Shown here: positions 1 to 7,788 of the stretch, piece after piece | How positions within the stretch are numbered: position 1 is the stretch's first letter | Layout of the letters: every line of letters starts with the position of its first letter | DNA from: Oscillospiraceae bacterium | GTDB lineage: Bacteria; Bacillota; Clostridia; Oscillospirales; Oscillospiraceae | Assembly: GCA_012513005.1 (NCBI GenBank) | Contig: JAAZCZ010000135.1 | Location: forward strand, 1 to 19,305 | Reading direction: 5' to 3' | Length of the DNA stretch: 19,305 nucleotides | Made by a program: the position numbers and the translations under genes | The notes under the pieces: model-generated | What the model was told of the DNA's origin: nothing | Seen by the model: the letters and a program-made list of their open reading frames with translations, nothing else | The model's database searches: none

Positions 1-726
1 GTGGCTTAGAATAATTGCATAGTCAACAGCAAGTGCCAGCTGCAATATTACGCAGATTGACTTTGTAATATATGAGATTGTGCCGAAAATAAAGTTTGTG
101 CCGACATTGAGCAGCGCCGCCATGCCGAATGTAATCAGCAAGACGGGTATTTCCATGTAGGTCTGAGATGTTAGTAGCAGAACAGAGAACACAATAACCG
201 CGGCGATTGCCATGACTATCGTCATCTCTTTTTTCATAATGTCCTGAGTGGGGAAGCCGTTTCCGCTTTTTATATATGTGTCGTAGGCAGAGAGTCTGGA
301 TTTAATCTCCGCCTGCGCCTCCTCGGTTTGTGCCGCTGTGTTCCCCGGCTTAAACACAACAAAGAAAAGTGCTGAGGAGTCTTTATAGTGGTCGGGCGAA
401 TCCTTAAACTCAACCGCATGCACACCCGCTACGTTTTTAATCAGGGGAAGAAGCGTGGCAGCGGTTTCATAAGTGACATTGGCAACCATGACCTGCGCCG
501 TGATATATTCGGAAAACTCCTTTTCCATAATATCAAGACCCTGCCGTGCCTCGGTTTTTTCGTTCAAATACTTCATGAGGTCCTCGTTTACCTTGACCCA
601 TTTGCTCGAAAAAATACTAAACACAGCAAGTGCCGCAAATGCGAAGAATATGAATTTCCGCTTGTTTACTATGCCCGTTGCAACCCGTTGCATAAAAGAC
701 ATAGGCGATTTTTTATTCCCGTTCAT
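1..726 (-). CDS. MMPL/RND-family transporter, N-terminal part (truncated by window edge)
   Basis: My translation of the minus strand from an ATG at 726 gives 242 residues with no stop before the window edge. Residues 24-40 form a first membrane helix, followed by a roughly 125-residue extracytoplasmic region (about 42-167). A cluster of helices follows at about 168-186, 192-211 and 222-241. The last visible helix carries LALAVDYAIILSH, matching the helix-4 signature of MMPL/RND exporters, where the Asp (D234 here) belongs to the proton-relay region. MMPL proteins export lipids, drugs or other hydrophobic molecules using the proton gradient; the substrate here cannot be told. The family is usually 700-1000 residues, so most of the gene lies outside. 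An in-frame GTG at 741 is an alternative start, because a GGAGAG sits 16 nt before the ATG but only 1 nt before the GTG. It is transcribed in the same direction as the upstream CPBP gene but has its own promoter candidate. Confidence 0.8.
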   Translation of the reverse strand, partial: MNGNKKSPMSFMQRVATGIVNKRKFIFFAFAALAVFSIFSSKWVKVNEDLMKYLNEKTEARQGLDIMEKEFSEYITAQVMVANVTYETAATLLPLIKNVAGVHAVEFKDSPDHYKDSSALFFVVFKPGNTAAQTEEAQAEIKSRLSAYDTYIKSGNGFPTQDIMKKEMTIVMAIAAVIVFSVLLLTSQTYMEIPVLLITFGMAALLNVGTNFIFGTISYITKSICVILQLALAVDYAIILSH

Positions 727-763
727 TAAGGCTTTAACCACACTCTCCGGCAATGCTTATGTC

Positions 764-792
764 ACTTTACCATTACCACTATATATAGTCAA
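764..792 (-). promoter_or_regulatory. Candidate promoter of the MMPL transporter gene with a palindromic spacer
   Basis: Reading the minus strand, TTGACT (792-787) and TAAAGT (769-764) are separated by 17 bp, an acceptable sigma-A arrangement with 5/6 and 4/6 matches. It lies about 40 bp before the gene start. The perfect palindrome ACTATATATAGT (778-789) overlaps the -35 and spacer. It could be an operator, but its AT-only core makes chance occurrence likely. Confidence 0.4.
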
Positions 793-858
793 TAACACAG
801 TTAATTATTGCAGATATTTCTACAATCTGTATGTGCAAACACAAGTAAAACAGCCCTT

Positions 859-1611
859 TTACATCATTCCGGTGGCTTTTAGCGTGTACATTGCCAGCAG
901 ATTGCTCAGTGTGTGCATAATAATCGGCGCCCAGATATTCCCGCTTTTTTCATAGCACCATGTGAGGGCAAATGACGCCGGGATATAAACTATTAAATAT
1001 CTGAGCATCGAGAGATCTCCGCTGCCCAAAACAAAGGTAAAAACATGCAGCCCGGCAAAGAGGAGGATAGAGAGAATATACGCAGGCGCTCTGCCGAATC
1101 TGAGCAGCCCCCCATATATGGCAGCTCTGTACAAGGTCTCTTCCAAAATGGGCGCAAGCACTACTGTGAGCACAAAAACAGTTCTGTATGATGTGTCAGC
1201 CAGCCCAATTACCGCCTGATTATTAGGCGGAGAAGCTAAGTCGAGCTTTAGTGCCCCCGCTGCCAGCATAACAGCCATATTCAGCAAAAACTGAATTAAA
1301 AAAGCCATAAGAACTACTTTTAGTATGCCCCTTATATCGTCAAAAATCCTGTCAAAGGAGTCTCTTAGATATTTATATAGTATAAAAAATGTTATAAACA
1401 CACCGGCTGCCGAGTACATGAGCGTGAGCTTCAGCATTGATGCGTCGTTAATATTATCGGCAGAAAGCTTGCCCCTTGACGCTAAATAAGCCTGAGCTCC
1501 CATCATTACGCCGAAAAGCAGAACACGGAATAATATTAGTATTATCCGCTCTTTGTTGCTAATGCCGTCGCCTAATCCTCTGACAGGCTTTTTCTCTTCT
1601 TCAAAAATCAT
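859..1611 (-). CDS. CPBP-family intramembrane glutamic endopeptidase (CAAX/Abi type)
   Basis: This 250-residue polytopic membrane protein has the three motifs of the CPBP (CAAX protease and bacteriocin-processing) family. These are the EExxxR motif E157-E158-R162, a FxxxH-type motif ending at H189, and HxxxN at H233/N237. Hydrophobic segments occur at about 22-44, 62-80, 97-118, 143-156, 177-195 and 203-219. Members cleave substrates within the membrane; bacterial members include bacteriocin-immunity proteins and anti-sigma-factor proteases, so the substrate is open. Its ATG overlaps the mutS stop codon (ATGA, 4 bp). A strong AAGGGGAGG-like site lies inside the mutS 3' end about 10 nt before the ATG, so translation is probably coupled to mutS. 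Nothing suggests a direct role in mismatch repair. The length is typical and the gene looks intact. Confidence 0.85.
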   Translation of the reverse strand: MIFEEEKKPVRGLGDGISNKERIILILFRVLLFGVMMGAQAYLASRGKLSADNINDASMLKLTLMYSAAGVFITFFILYKYLRDSFDRIFDDIRGILKVVLMAFLIQFLLNMAVMLAAGALKLDLASPPNNQAVIGLADTSYRTVFVLTVVLAPILEETLYRAAIYGGLLRFGRAPAYILSILLFAGLHVFTFVLGSGDLSMLRYLIVYIPASFALTWCYEKSGNIWAPIIMHTLSNLLAMYTLKATGMM

Positions 1612-4244
1612 ATTCTCTCTGCCTCCCCTTTGAGCTTATAAAGAAAGTTTAATGCCTCAATCGGGGTCATAGTCTCAATTGATGCCGCTTTTAATCTCTC
1701 TATGAGTTCCTTGCCGCCAAATTCAGTAAAGCACAGCTGCCCCTGCTCAGCTTCGTTTTCATCGTCATTTATTTCTGTCGCTTCATTCAGAGCGCCTCCG
1801 GCTTCAAGCTCCCGCAGCCACTGCCGCGCCGCTGAAATCACATTTCCGGGCACGCCTGCCAGCCTTGCAACATCTATGCCGTAGCTCCCCGCTGCAGGAC
1901 CCTTAACTATTCGGCGCAAGAATTTAAGCTCACCGCCCTGCCTTTTTGCGCTTATCGAGAGGTTAAACGCGCCCTTTACGCTCTTATCTAAAACTGTTAG
2001 CTCGTGATAGTGGGTTGCAAACATAGTTTTAGCACCCAGCCTGCGCGGGTTTGCGCAGTGCTCCAAAACAGCTCTTGCTATTGCCATGCCGTCATATGTG
2101 GAGGTGCCTCTTCCAATTTCGTCTAATATAATAAGGCTTGCGCTCGTAGCACTTTTTAGTATCTGCGCAACCTCTGTCATTTCGACCATAAAGGTACTCT
2201 GACCCGCCGATATATCGTCCGATGAGCCTATTCTTGTAAACACCCTGTCAGCAGCCCCGATATTAGCCTGCCCAGCCGGTACAAAAGAGCCCATCTGAGC
2301 CATGAGCACAATAAGTGCTGTCTGGCGCATGTATGTGCTTTTACCCGCCATATTGGGACCTGTGACTATTGCCACAAGCTTATCCGACATGTTCATATGC
2401 ACATCATTAGGCACAAAGAGCGAATCTTTTAGTGACTCCTCAACAACGGGGTGTCTGCCGTCTTTTATAATAATCTCGCCGCTTAAATCCACAGTCGGCA
2501 TGCAGTAGCCGTTTTTAACCGCAACATGGGCAAAGGAGGCTAGGGCATCAAGGCAGGAAACAGCCTCAGCTGTTTTCTGTATTCTTTTTACCTCTGCTGC
2601 CACTTTTAATAAAAGATTTGCAAAAATCTCATATTCCAGCGCGACTATCCTGTCTCTTGCAGAAAGTATCGCGCTTTCTAATTCCTTTAGCTCCTCGGTA
2701 ATATATCTCTCGTTTGAAACTAAGGTCTGTTTTCTTATATACTCCTCAGGCAGCGCTGTGTCTCTTGCGCTGTTCGGAACATCAATGTAATAGCCAAAGA
2801 CCTTGTTGTAGCCAACCTTGAGCTTTTTTATGCCTGTGCGCTCACGCTCACGCTCTTCAAGCTTAGCAACAGACATTGCCCCGTTATCACGCAGCTCTCT
2901 CAGCCTGTCTATTTCCGCTGAAAATCCCGGTCTTATTATTCCACCCTCACGAACAGAAAAAGCAGGCTCATCGCAGATAGTATTTTTTATTAAATCTCTT
3001 ATATCCGATAGCTCATCTAAGTCGCAAATTTCACGCAATAATGCACTTTTATAGTCTTTCAGCAGATTTTTAATCTCGGGTAGCTTTTGAGCGCTATCCG
3101 CTATCGCCATTAAATCCCTTGCGTTTGCAGTGCCGAATGTCGCCCTTGATATTAGCCTCGGCAGATCAGATGTGCCCGAGAGCACATGTCTTATTTCTTG
3201 CCTGCCCATGCTGTCAGAAAAAAGCTCGGCAACAGCCGCCTGCCGTCTTAGTATCATGACGGGGGAAATAAGCGGTCTTTCAATCCAGCTTCGCAGCATT
3301 CGAGCTCCCATGCTCGTAACTGTTTTATCCAAAACCCAAAGCAGACTGCCCTTTTTATCTCCGCTACGCTGATTTTGCAGCAGCTCAAGCCCCCTGAGTG
3401 TGCCGTAGTCAAGCTCCATATAAATATCGGAGTTTTGCAAAACCGGCATTTTAATATTGCTAAGCTCACATTTCTGTGTCTGTTTTAAATATAAAAGCAG
3501 AGCTCCGCAGCTAACACGCTTTGCCTCTGACTCGGGTGCGAATAAATCAGACTCGGATATTTCGGGGAAAACTCTTTTTAGCTCCGCGCTTGCCTCCGGC
3601 TCAGCAAAAATATCCGCCGGGCTTAGTATTAAAGCTCCCTGATGCTCTGCCATTTTGTAGATATCGGATTTTTTGCCGATGCTCTCGAAAAGCAGCACCT
3701 CACGGGGCGAAAATCTGCCCATTTCGTTGGCTATGTGCATTTCGGCGTTTTCGTTAAAAGCAGCGATTATAAGCTCGCCCGAGGAAACCTCGCAGAATGT
3801 AACTGCGCCCTGACTATTATTATCGCTCCTATTATCGTCTTTTATATATACAGCGCAGATATAATTTGCTCTGGATTCATCGAGCATAATATCGTCTGTG
3901 AGTGTGCCCGGGGTTATTACTCTAATAACATCTCGGCGAACAATGCCCACAGCCTCTTTTGGGTCTTCAACCTGCTCGCAGATTGCAACCCTTTTGCCCT
4001 TTTGTATGAGCTTTGCAATATATGCCTCAGCTGCGTGATAGGGCACGCCGCACATCGGGGTCTGCTCCTCGGGGGCTTTGCCCCTGTCTCGCGTTGTGAG
4101 TGTGAGGTCTAAAAGTGCCGATGCCTCTATAGCATCGTCGTCGAAAAGCTCATAAAAATCCCCGAGCCTGAAAAAGAGCAGACAATCCTTGTACTCGCTT
4201 TTTATTTCGGCATACTGCCGTTTCATCGGGGTTTTTTCCGACAT
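1608..4244 (-). CDS. mutS: DNA mismatch repair ATPase MutS
   Basis: MutS recognises mismatches and small loops and recruits MutL. The 878-residue product is full length for bacterial MutS1. The N-terminal mismatch-binding domain carries the GDFYELF motif with the intercalating Phe and its Glu partner at F30 and E32. The core/lever and clamp domains follow (about 270-570). The C-terminal ABC-type ATPase has Walker A GPNMAGKST from G629, Walker B and the following loop DEIGRGTSTYDG from D708, and the switch motif ATHYHEL at about 743-749. The ATG start is preceded by GGAGG about 11 nt upstream. It lies 82 bp downstream of miaB on the same strand with no clear terminator between, so cotranscription is likely. 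The CPBP protease gene overlaps its 3' end. The short acidic linker near residues 815-830 before the C-terminal tail is usual for the family. Confidence 0.98.
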   Translation of the reverse strand: MSEKTPMKRQYAEIKSEYKDCLLFFRLGDFYELFDDDAIEASALLDLTLTTRDRGKAPEEQTPMCGVPYHAAEAYIAKLIQKGKRVAICEQVEDPKEAVGIVRRDVIRVITPGTLTDDIMLDESRANYICAVYIKDDNRSDNNSQGAVTFCEVSSGELIIAAFNENAEMHIANEMGRFSPREVLLFESIGKKSDIYKMAEHQGALILSPADIFAEPEASAELKRVFPEISESDLFAPESEAKRVSCGALLLYLKQTQKCELSNIKMPVLQNSDIYMELDYGTLRGLELLQNQRSGDKKGSLLWVLDKTVTSMGARMLRSWIERPLISPVMILRRQAAVAELFSDSMGRQEIRHVLSGTSDLPRLISRATFGTANARDLMAIADSAQKLPEIKNLLKDYKSALLREICDLDELSDIRDLIKNTICDEPAFSVREGGIIRPGFSAEIDRLRELRDNGAMSVAKLEERERERTGIKKLKVGYNKVFGYYIDVPNSARDTALPEEYIRKQTLVSNERYITEELKELESAILSARDRIVALEYEIFANLLLKVAAEVKRIQKTAEAVSCLDALASFAHVAVKNGYCMPTVDLSGEIIIKDGRHPVVEESLKDSLFVPNDVHMNMSDKLVAIVTGPNMAGKSTYMRQTALIVLMAQMGSFVPAGQANIGAADRVFTRIGSSDDISAGQSTFMVEMTEVAQILKSATSASLIILDEIGRGTSTYDGMAIARAVLEHCANPRRLGAKTMFATHYHELTVLDKSVKGAFNLSISAKRQGGELKFLRRIVKGPAAGSYGIDVARLAGVPGNVISAARQWLRELEAGGALNEATEINDDENEAEQGQLCFTEFGGKELIERLKAASIETMTPIEALNFLYKLKGEAERI

Positions 4245-4326
4245 TACTCTTTAGCCTCCAATTATATTGCAGTGATTATACGCTCAGATTATTAGAATAG
4301 TATTATAGCTTAATATGTTTTCTAAA

Positions 4327-5742
4327 TTACATAAGCTCTCCGCTAAGTGCCCATGTGTTGCTGCCTGTTATTTTTGCATATGCAAAGCTGCCGATTAAAG
4401 ACTCCTGCCCGCCCTTTAGCCTCACGAGCCTGCCGCCCTCGGTTCTTGCTGTGAGAACTGTGTCATCCTGCTTATCTATTCCGTCAATCAGCACTTTTTG
4501 CTCTGTGCCTATATAAGCTGCGTGCTTTTCCGCCGATATGCCGTTAACTGCTGTGAGCAGCCTTTCAAAGCGCTCTTTTTTAACTTCCTTGGGTGTATCG
4601 TCTGTCATATCATATGCCTTGGTGCCGACTCTGGGCGAAAATATAAATGTGAACATGGCGTCATATCGAACCTCGGCGACAAGGCTCAAGGTCTCAGAAA
4701 AATCCTCCTCAGTTTCACCGGGGAAGCCGACTATAATATCTGTTGTGAGTACTATATCCGGCATAAGCGCCCTTGCTTTTTTTATTAAATCTAAATACTG
4801 ATTTCTGTCGTAGTGCCTGTTCATCTCCTTTAGTATGCGTGAGCTGCCCGACTGAACGGGCAGATGCAGGTGCTTTGCGCACTTTTCGCACTCCGCCATA
4901 GCTAAAAAGAGCTTATCCCCGGCATCTCTGGGGTGGCTTGTCATAAATCTTATTAAAAACTCACCCGGAATCTCGTTTATCATGCGAATTAAGCCAGAAA
5001 AGTCTATATTTTCATCTAAATCACGGCCGTATGAGTTTACATTCTGCCCCAATAAAGTTATTTCGCGGTAGCCCTCCTGTATGAGCTTTTTAGCCTCTGC
5101 CAAAATATCCGCAGATTTTCTGGACCGCTCCCTGCCTCTAACATGTGGCACAACACAGTAGGTGCAAAAGTTGTTGCAGCCGTACATAATAGAAATCCAA
5201 GCCCTGATATTATCCTGCCTTATAACGGGCATACCCTCGGCAATAGCCCCGTCTGACGGGCTGTTTTCAAATATTCTCTCGCCGCTTTCTATGCTTTTTT
5301 TATATAGTTCCGGAAATCTCCATAGCTCATGCGGACCAAAGGCAATGTCAACCACTCTAAATGAGCGTTTTAATTTATTTGCCATGTGCTCCTGCTGCAC
5401 CATGCAGCCGCAGACTGCCACCTTGAGATTGGGATTTTTAGCCTTTATATGCCGCAGCGCGCCCACATTTCCCAAAACACGCATCTCGGCATGCTCTCTT
5501 ATGGCGCAGGTGTTTACTATTATTAAATCGGCATCCTCGGGCTTGTCGGTAAAACCAAAGCCCATCATGCCTGCGTAGCCGCGCAGAATCTCGCTGTCTG
5601 CCTCGTTTTGCTGACAGCCGTATGTATCTATCATGGCAAGCGGCATTTTTGGCAAGGCTGCGTTTATTTCCGCAATCTGCGCGCAGATATCACTTTGCCT
5701 TAATATTTCGCTTTCGGGGATTTCTCCTGTTTTTTTCGTCAT
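4327..5742 (-). CDS. miaB: tRNA-2-methylthio-N6-dimethylallyladenosine-37 synthase MiaB
   Basis: MiaB is a radical-SAM methylthiotransferase that converts i6A37 to ms2i6A37 in tRNAs reading UNN codons. The 471-residue protein shows the N-terminal UPF0004 domain with cluster cysteines C43 (TYGCQQNE), C79 (NTCAIRE) and C113 (CGC). The radical-SAM CxxxCxxC motif follows at C189, C193 and C196 (YGCNNFCTYC, followed by VVPHVRGRERSR). A C-terminal TRAM domain covers about 405-468. The PHVRGRERSR sequence and the full N-terminal cluster favour MiaB over the paralogues MtaB and RimO. An N-terminal extension of roughly 35 residues before the first domain is common in Clostridia. The start ATG has only a weak AGGT-type ribosome site. 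It is the first gene of the minus-strand unit miaB-mutS-CPBP and is divergent from mutL across 105 bp. Confidence 0.96.
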   Translation of the reverse strand: MTKKTGEIPESEILRQSDICAQIAEINAALPKMPLAMIDTYGCQQNEADSEILRGYAGMMGFGFTDKPEDADLIIVNTCAIREHAEMRVLGNVGALRHIKAKNPNLKVAVCGCMVQQEHMANKLKRSFRVVDIAFGPHELWRFPELYKKSIESGERIFENSPSDGAIAEGMPVIRQDNIRAWISIMYGCNNFCTYCVVPHVRGRERSRKSADILAEAKKLIQEGYREITLLGQNVNSYGRDLDENIDFSGLIRMINEIPGEFLIRFMTSHPRDAGDKLFLAMAECEKCAKHLHLPVQSGSSRILKEMNRHYDRNQYLDLIKKARALMPDIVLTTDIIVGFPGETEEDFSETLSLVAEVRYDAMFTFIFSPRVGTKAYDMTDDTPKEVKKERFERLLTAVNGISAEKHAAYIGTEQKVLIDGIDKQDDTVLTARTEGGRLVRLKGGQESLIGSFAYAKITGSNTWALSGELM

Positions 5743-5777
5743 TTTATTACCTGCCGATATTTTTATATTAATACACT

Positions 5778-5806
5778 ATCTTAGCATTTTTCAGTGGAAA
5801 ATTCAA
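5778..5806 (-). promoter_or_regulatory. Candidate miaB-mutS promoter in the divergent region
   Basis: On the minus strand, TTGAAT (5806-5801) and TAAGAT (5783-5778) are 17 bp apart, about 35 bp before the miaB start. Each hexamer matches the sigma-A consensus at four of six positions. It overlaps the plus-strand mutL promoter candidate, so the two may interfere. Confidence 0.35.
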
Positions 5807-5823
5807 TGATTTTACTATATACT
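5795..5823 (+). promoter_or_regulatory. Candidate mutL-fhs promoter in the divergent region
   Basis: TGGAAA (5795-5800) and TATACT (5818-5823) are separated by 17 bp and lie 24 bp before the mutL start codon. The -10 hexamer is good and the -35 mediocre. A start site near 5830 would leave just enough leader for the GAGGTG ribosome site. Confidence 0.35.
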
Positions 5824-5847
5824 GTGTATTAGACTTGAGGTGATAAT

Positions 5848-7755
5848 TTGTCTAAGATAAATATACTCTCGCCATTTGTGGCAGATCTTATTGCAGCCGG
5901 CGAAGTGGTTGAGCGTGCCGCTTCCGTTATTAAGGAGCTAATCGAAAACTCCGTTGACGCCGGCAGCCAAAACATTACTGCTGAAATTAAAGACGGCGGG
6001 GCATCTTATATAAGGGTTACAGACGACGGCTGCGGCATGTCTGCCGAGGATGCGGGCGTGGCGTTTTTCCGCCATGCAACAAGCAAGCTCTCTGATGAAA
6101 ACGGTCTTGCCGCAATCGGAACTCTGGGCTTTCGCGGTGAGGCACTTGCCGCTATCGGCAGCGTGTCGGATTCTACGATGCTGACTCGTGAAAAAACTTC
6201 CGGCATCGGCACAAAGCTAAGCCTTCTGGGTGGAGAAATAACCGAGCTTAGCGAGCACGGCTGCCCCGTCGGAACTACTATAATAATTAAATCCTTGTTT
6301 TATAACACACCGGCAAGGCTTAAGTTTATGAAGAGTGACAGGGCTGAGTCTGCCGCCTGCCTAAAAGCTGCCATGCAGCAAGCCTTGGGGCATCCTCATA
6401 TATCTTTTAGATTCATAAGAGACGGTCGTGAGGAGTTTTTCACCCCCGGTGACGGAAAGCCGCTCTCGGCTATATATTCTCTTTTAGGCAGGGAGATAGT
6501 TTCAGAGCTTATCCCCGTTATCAGTGACGACGGAAATATTAAAGCCACAGGCTATATTTCTTCTCCCCCGCACGGCAGAGGCAACCGCACAAACCAGTTT
6601 TTCTTCTGCAACGGCAGATATATCCGCTCACAGCTGCTCACTGCCGCAGTCGAGCAGGCATATAAAAACACCCTTTTAAAGGGCAGATACCCCTCCTGCG
6701 TTATCTATCTTGAAATTGCCGCAAATGCAGTTGATGTGAATGTGCATCCCGCCAAAACAGAGGTGCGTTTTTCAGACGAAAGACGGGTTTTCGACGCTGT
6801 TTACTATGCCGCCTTGGGCGCACTAGAGGGAAAAAACATAACCCCTGCAAAGCATGAAAATGCCGATAATAAACCCGCAGACGGCGCGATAGCAAGCGAA
6901 ATAAAAGGCGAAAAAAGCCCGTATATGCCGGCAGCAAAACCCTCCGGCAGCAGCGATAACGCTCTGCCTTGGGGCAGCTTCTTTGAGGCTGATAAAAAAT
7001 CTAACATGCCCGAAAAAGAGGAAAAATCCGGCATCTCCTTTCTCAGAAGCCCGATTGCGGAGTTTGAGCCGCTAAAATCAGAAATTAATGCTGATGATAA
7101 TAAAGAAAACGCAACCGACATGCCGGCTTTGAATGAAAGCCTCTTTTCCGGTGAGGGTGTTGCTACTGATAATTTGGCAGCAGAGCCCGATTTCGTTCCC
7201 GTTATAATCGGCGAAGCATTTAATCTCTACTGCTTTGTGCAGGCGGGCAATGAGCTACTTTTAATCGACAAGCACGCAGCGCACGAGCGGATAATATTCG
7301 ACAGACTAATAAACGAAAAGGAAAAGCCCGGCAGTCAAACACTGCTCGAGCCTGTAATAATAAAGGCAGATGCCAAAATGTTAGAGAGCATAGAAAAAGA
7401 CGAGGATATATATAAAGACCTCGGCTTTGATGCTGCAGTCTTTGGTTTTGACAGGGTAATAATAAGGGCAGTGCCCTTTGGTCTGGATGCTGCGGAAGCC
7501 GGAGAAACTCTGGAGGAATTATCTTCAGCCCTTTCAAACCCGCAAACGGCGGCAGATGAAAAACGAGACGAAGCGCTCAAAACTGTGGCATGCAAGGCAG
7601 CTATTAAAGCCGGGCAGCACTCAGCCGGCGAGGAAATTTTGGAGCTTGCAAAGGCTGTCTTGGCAGGAAAAGTTAAATACTGCCCGCACGGCAGACCGGT
7701 ATCATACAGCTTTAGCAAAAAAGACTTAGAAAAGCTCTTTTTAAGAAGCTTATAA
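5848..7755 (+). CDS. mutL: DNA mismatch repair protein MutL, endonuclease type
   Basis: MutL couples mismatch recognition by MutS to strand incision. The 635-residue protein starts at TTG (5848) because GAGGTG ends 6 nt upstream and the family's N-terminal sequence (KINILSPFVADLIAAGEVV) begins immediately. The N-terminal GHKL ATPase shows the Asn-box motif ELIENSVDAGS, DDGCGM, and GFRGEALAAIGSVS. A linker of low conservation (about 330-450) follows. The C-terminal domain carries the metal-site motifs of nicking MutL: D474-KHAAHE-R-IIF-D485, CKAAIKAGQ (from C582) and CPHGRP (C612-P617). Compared with the usual DQHA(X)2E(X)4E, the Gln is Lys and the last Glu is Asp, both conservative enough to expect activity. 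It is divergent from miaB-mutS and lies 33 bp before fhs, so the two probably share a transcript. Confidence 0.97.
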   Translation: MSKINILSPFVADLIAAGEVVERAASVIKELIENSVDAGSQNITAEIKDGGASYIRVTDDGCGMSAEDAGVAFFRHATSKLSDENGLAAIGTLGFRGEALAAIGSVSDSTMLTREKTSGIGTKLSLLGGEITELSEHGCPVGTTIIIKSLFYNTPARLKFMKSDRAESAACLKAAMQQALGHPHISFRFIRDGREEFFTPGDGKPLSAIYSLLGREIVSELIPVISDDGNIKATGYISSPPHGRGNRTNQFFFCNGRYIRSQLLTAAVEQAYKNTLLKGRYPSCVIYLEIAANAVDVNVHPAKTEVRFSDERRVFDAVYYAALGALEGKNITPAKHENADNKPADGAIASEIKGEKSPYMPAAKPSGSSDNALPWGSFFEADKKSNMPEKEEKSGISFLRSPIAEFEPLKSEINADDNKENATDMPALNESLFSGEGVATDNLAAEPDFVPVIIGEAFNLYCFVQAGNELLLIDKHAAHERIIFDRLINEKEKPGSQTLLEPVIIKADAKMLESIEKDEDIYKDLGFDAAVFGFDRVIIRAVPFGLDAAEAGETLEELSSALSNPQTAADEKRDEALKTVACKAAIKAGQHSAGEEILELAKAVLAGKVKYCPHGRPVSYSFSKKDLEKLFLRSL

Positions 7756-7788
7756 TTTTATATTTAATATATTGGCGGAGGCGGTTTT

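Noticed and set aside
727..858. Terminator between the CPBP and MMPL genes
   Set aside because: Only weak pairing without a following T-run was found on the minus strand, so termination there cannot be supported.
388..955. Two plus-strand open frames (388-729 and 473-955)
   Set aside because: They lie antisense to the MMPL and CPBP genes, have no ribosome site or family resemblance, and the minus-strand frame gives a clear MMPL protein.
3642..4112. 156-codon plus-strand open frame inside mutS
   Set aside because: It is antisense to the conserved N-terminal half of mutS and shows no recognisable domain or start signal.
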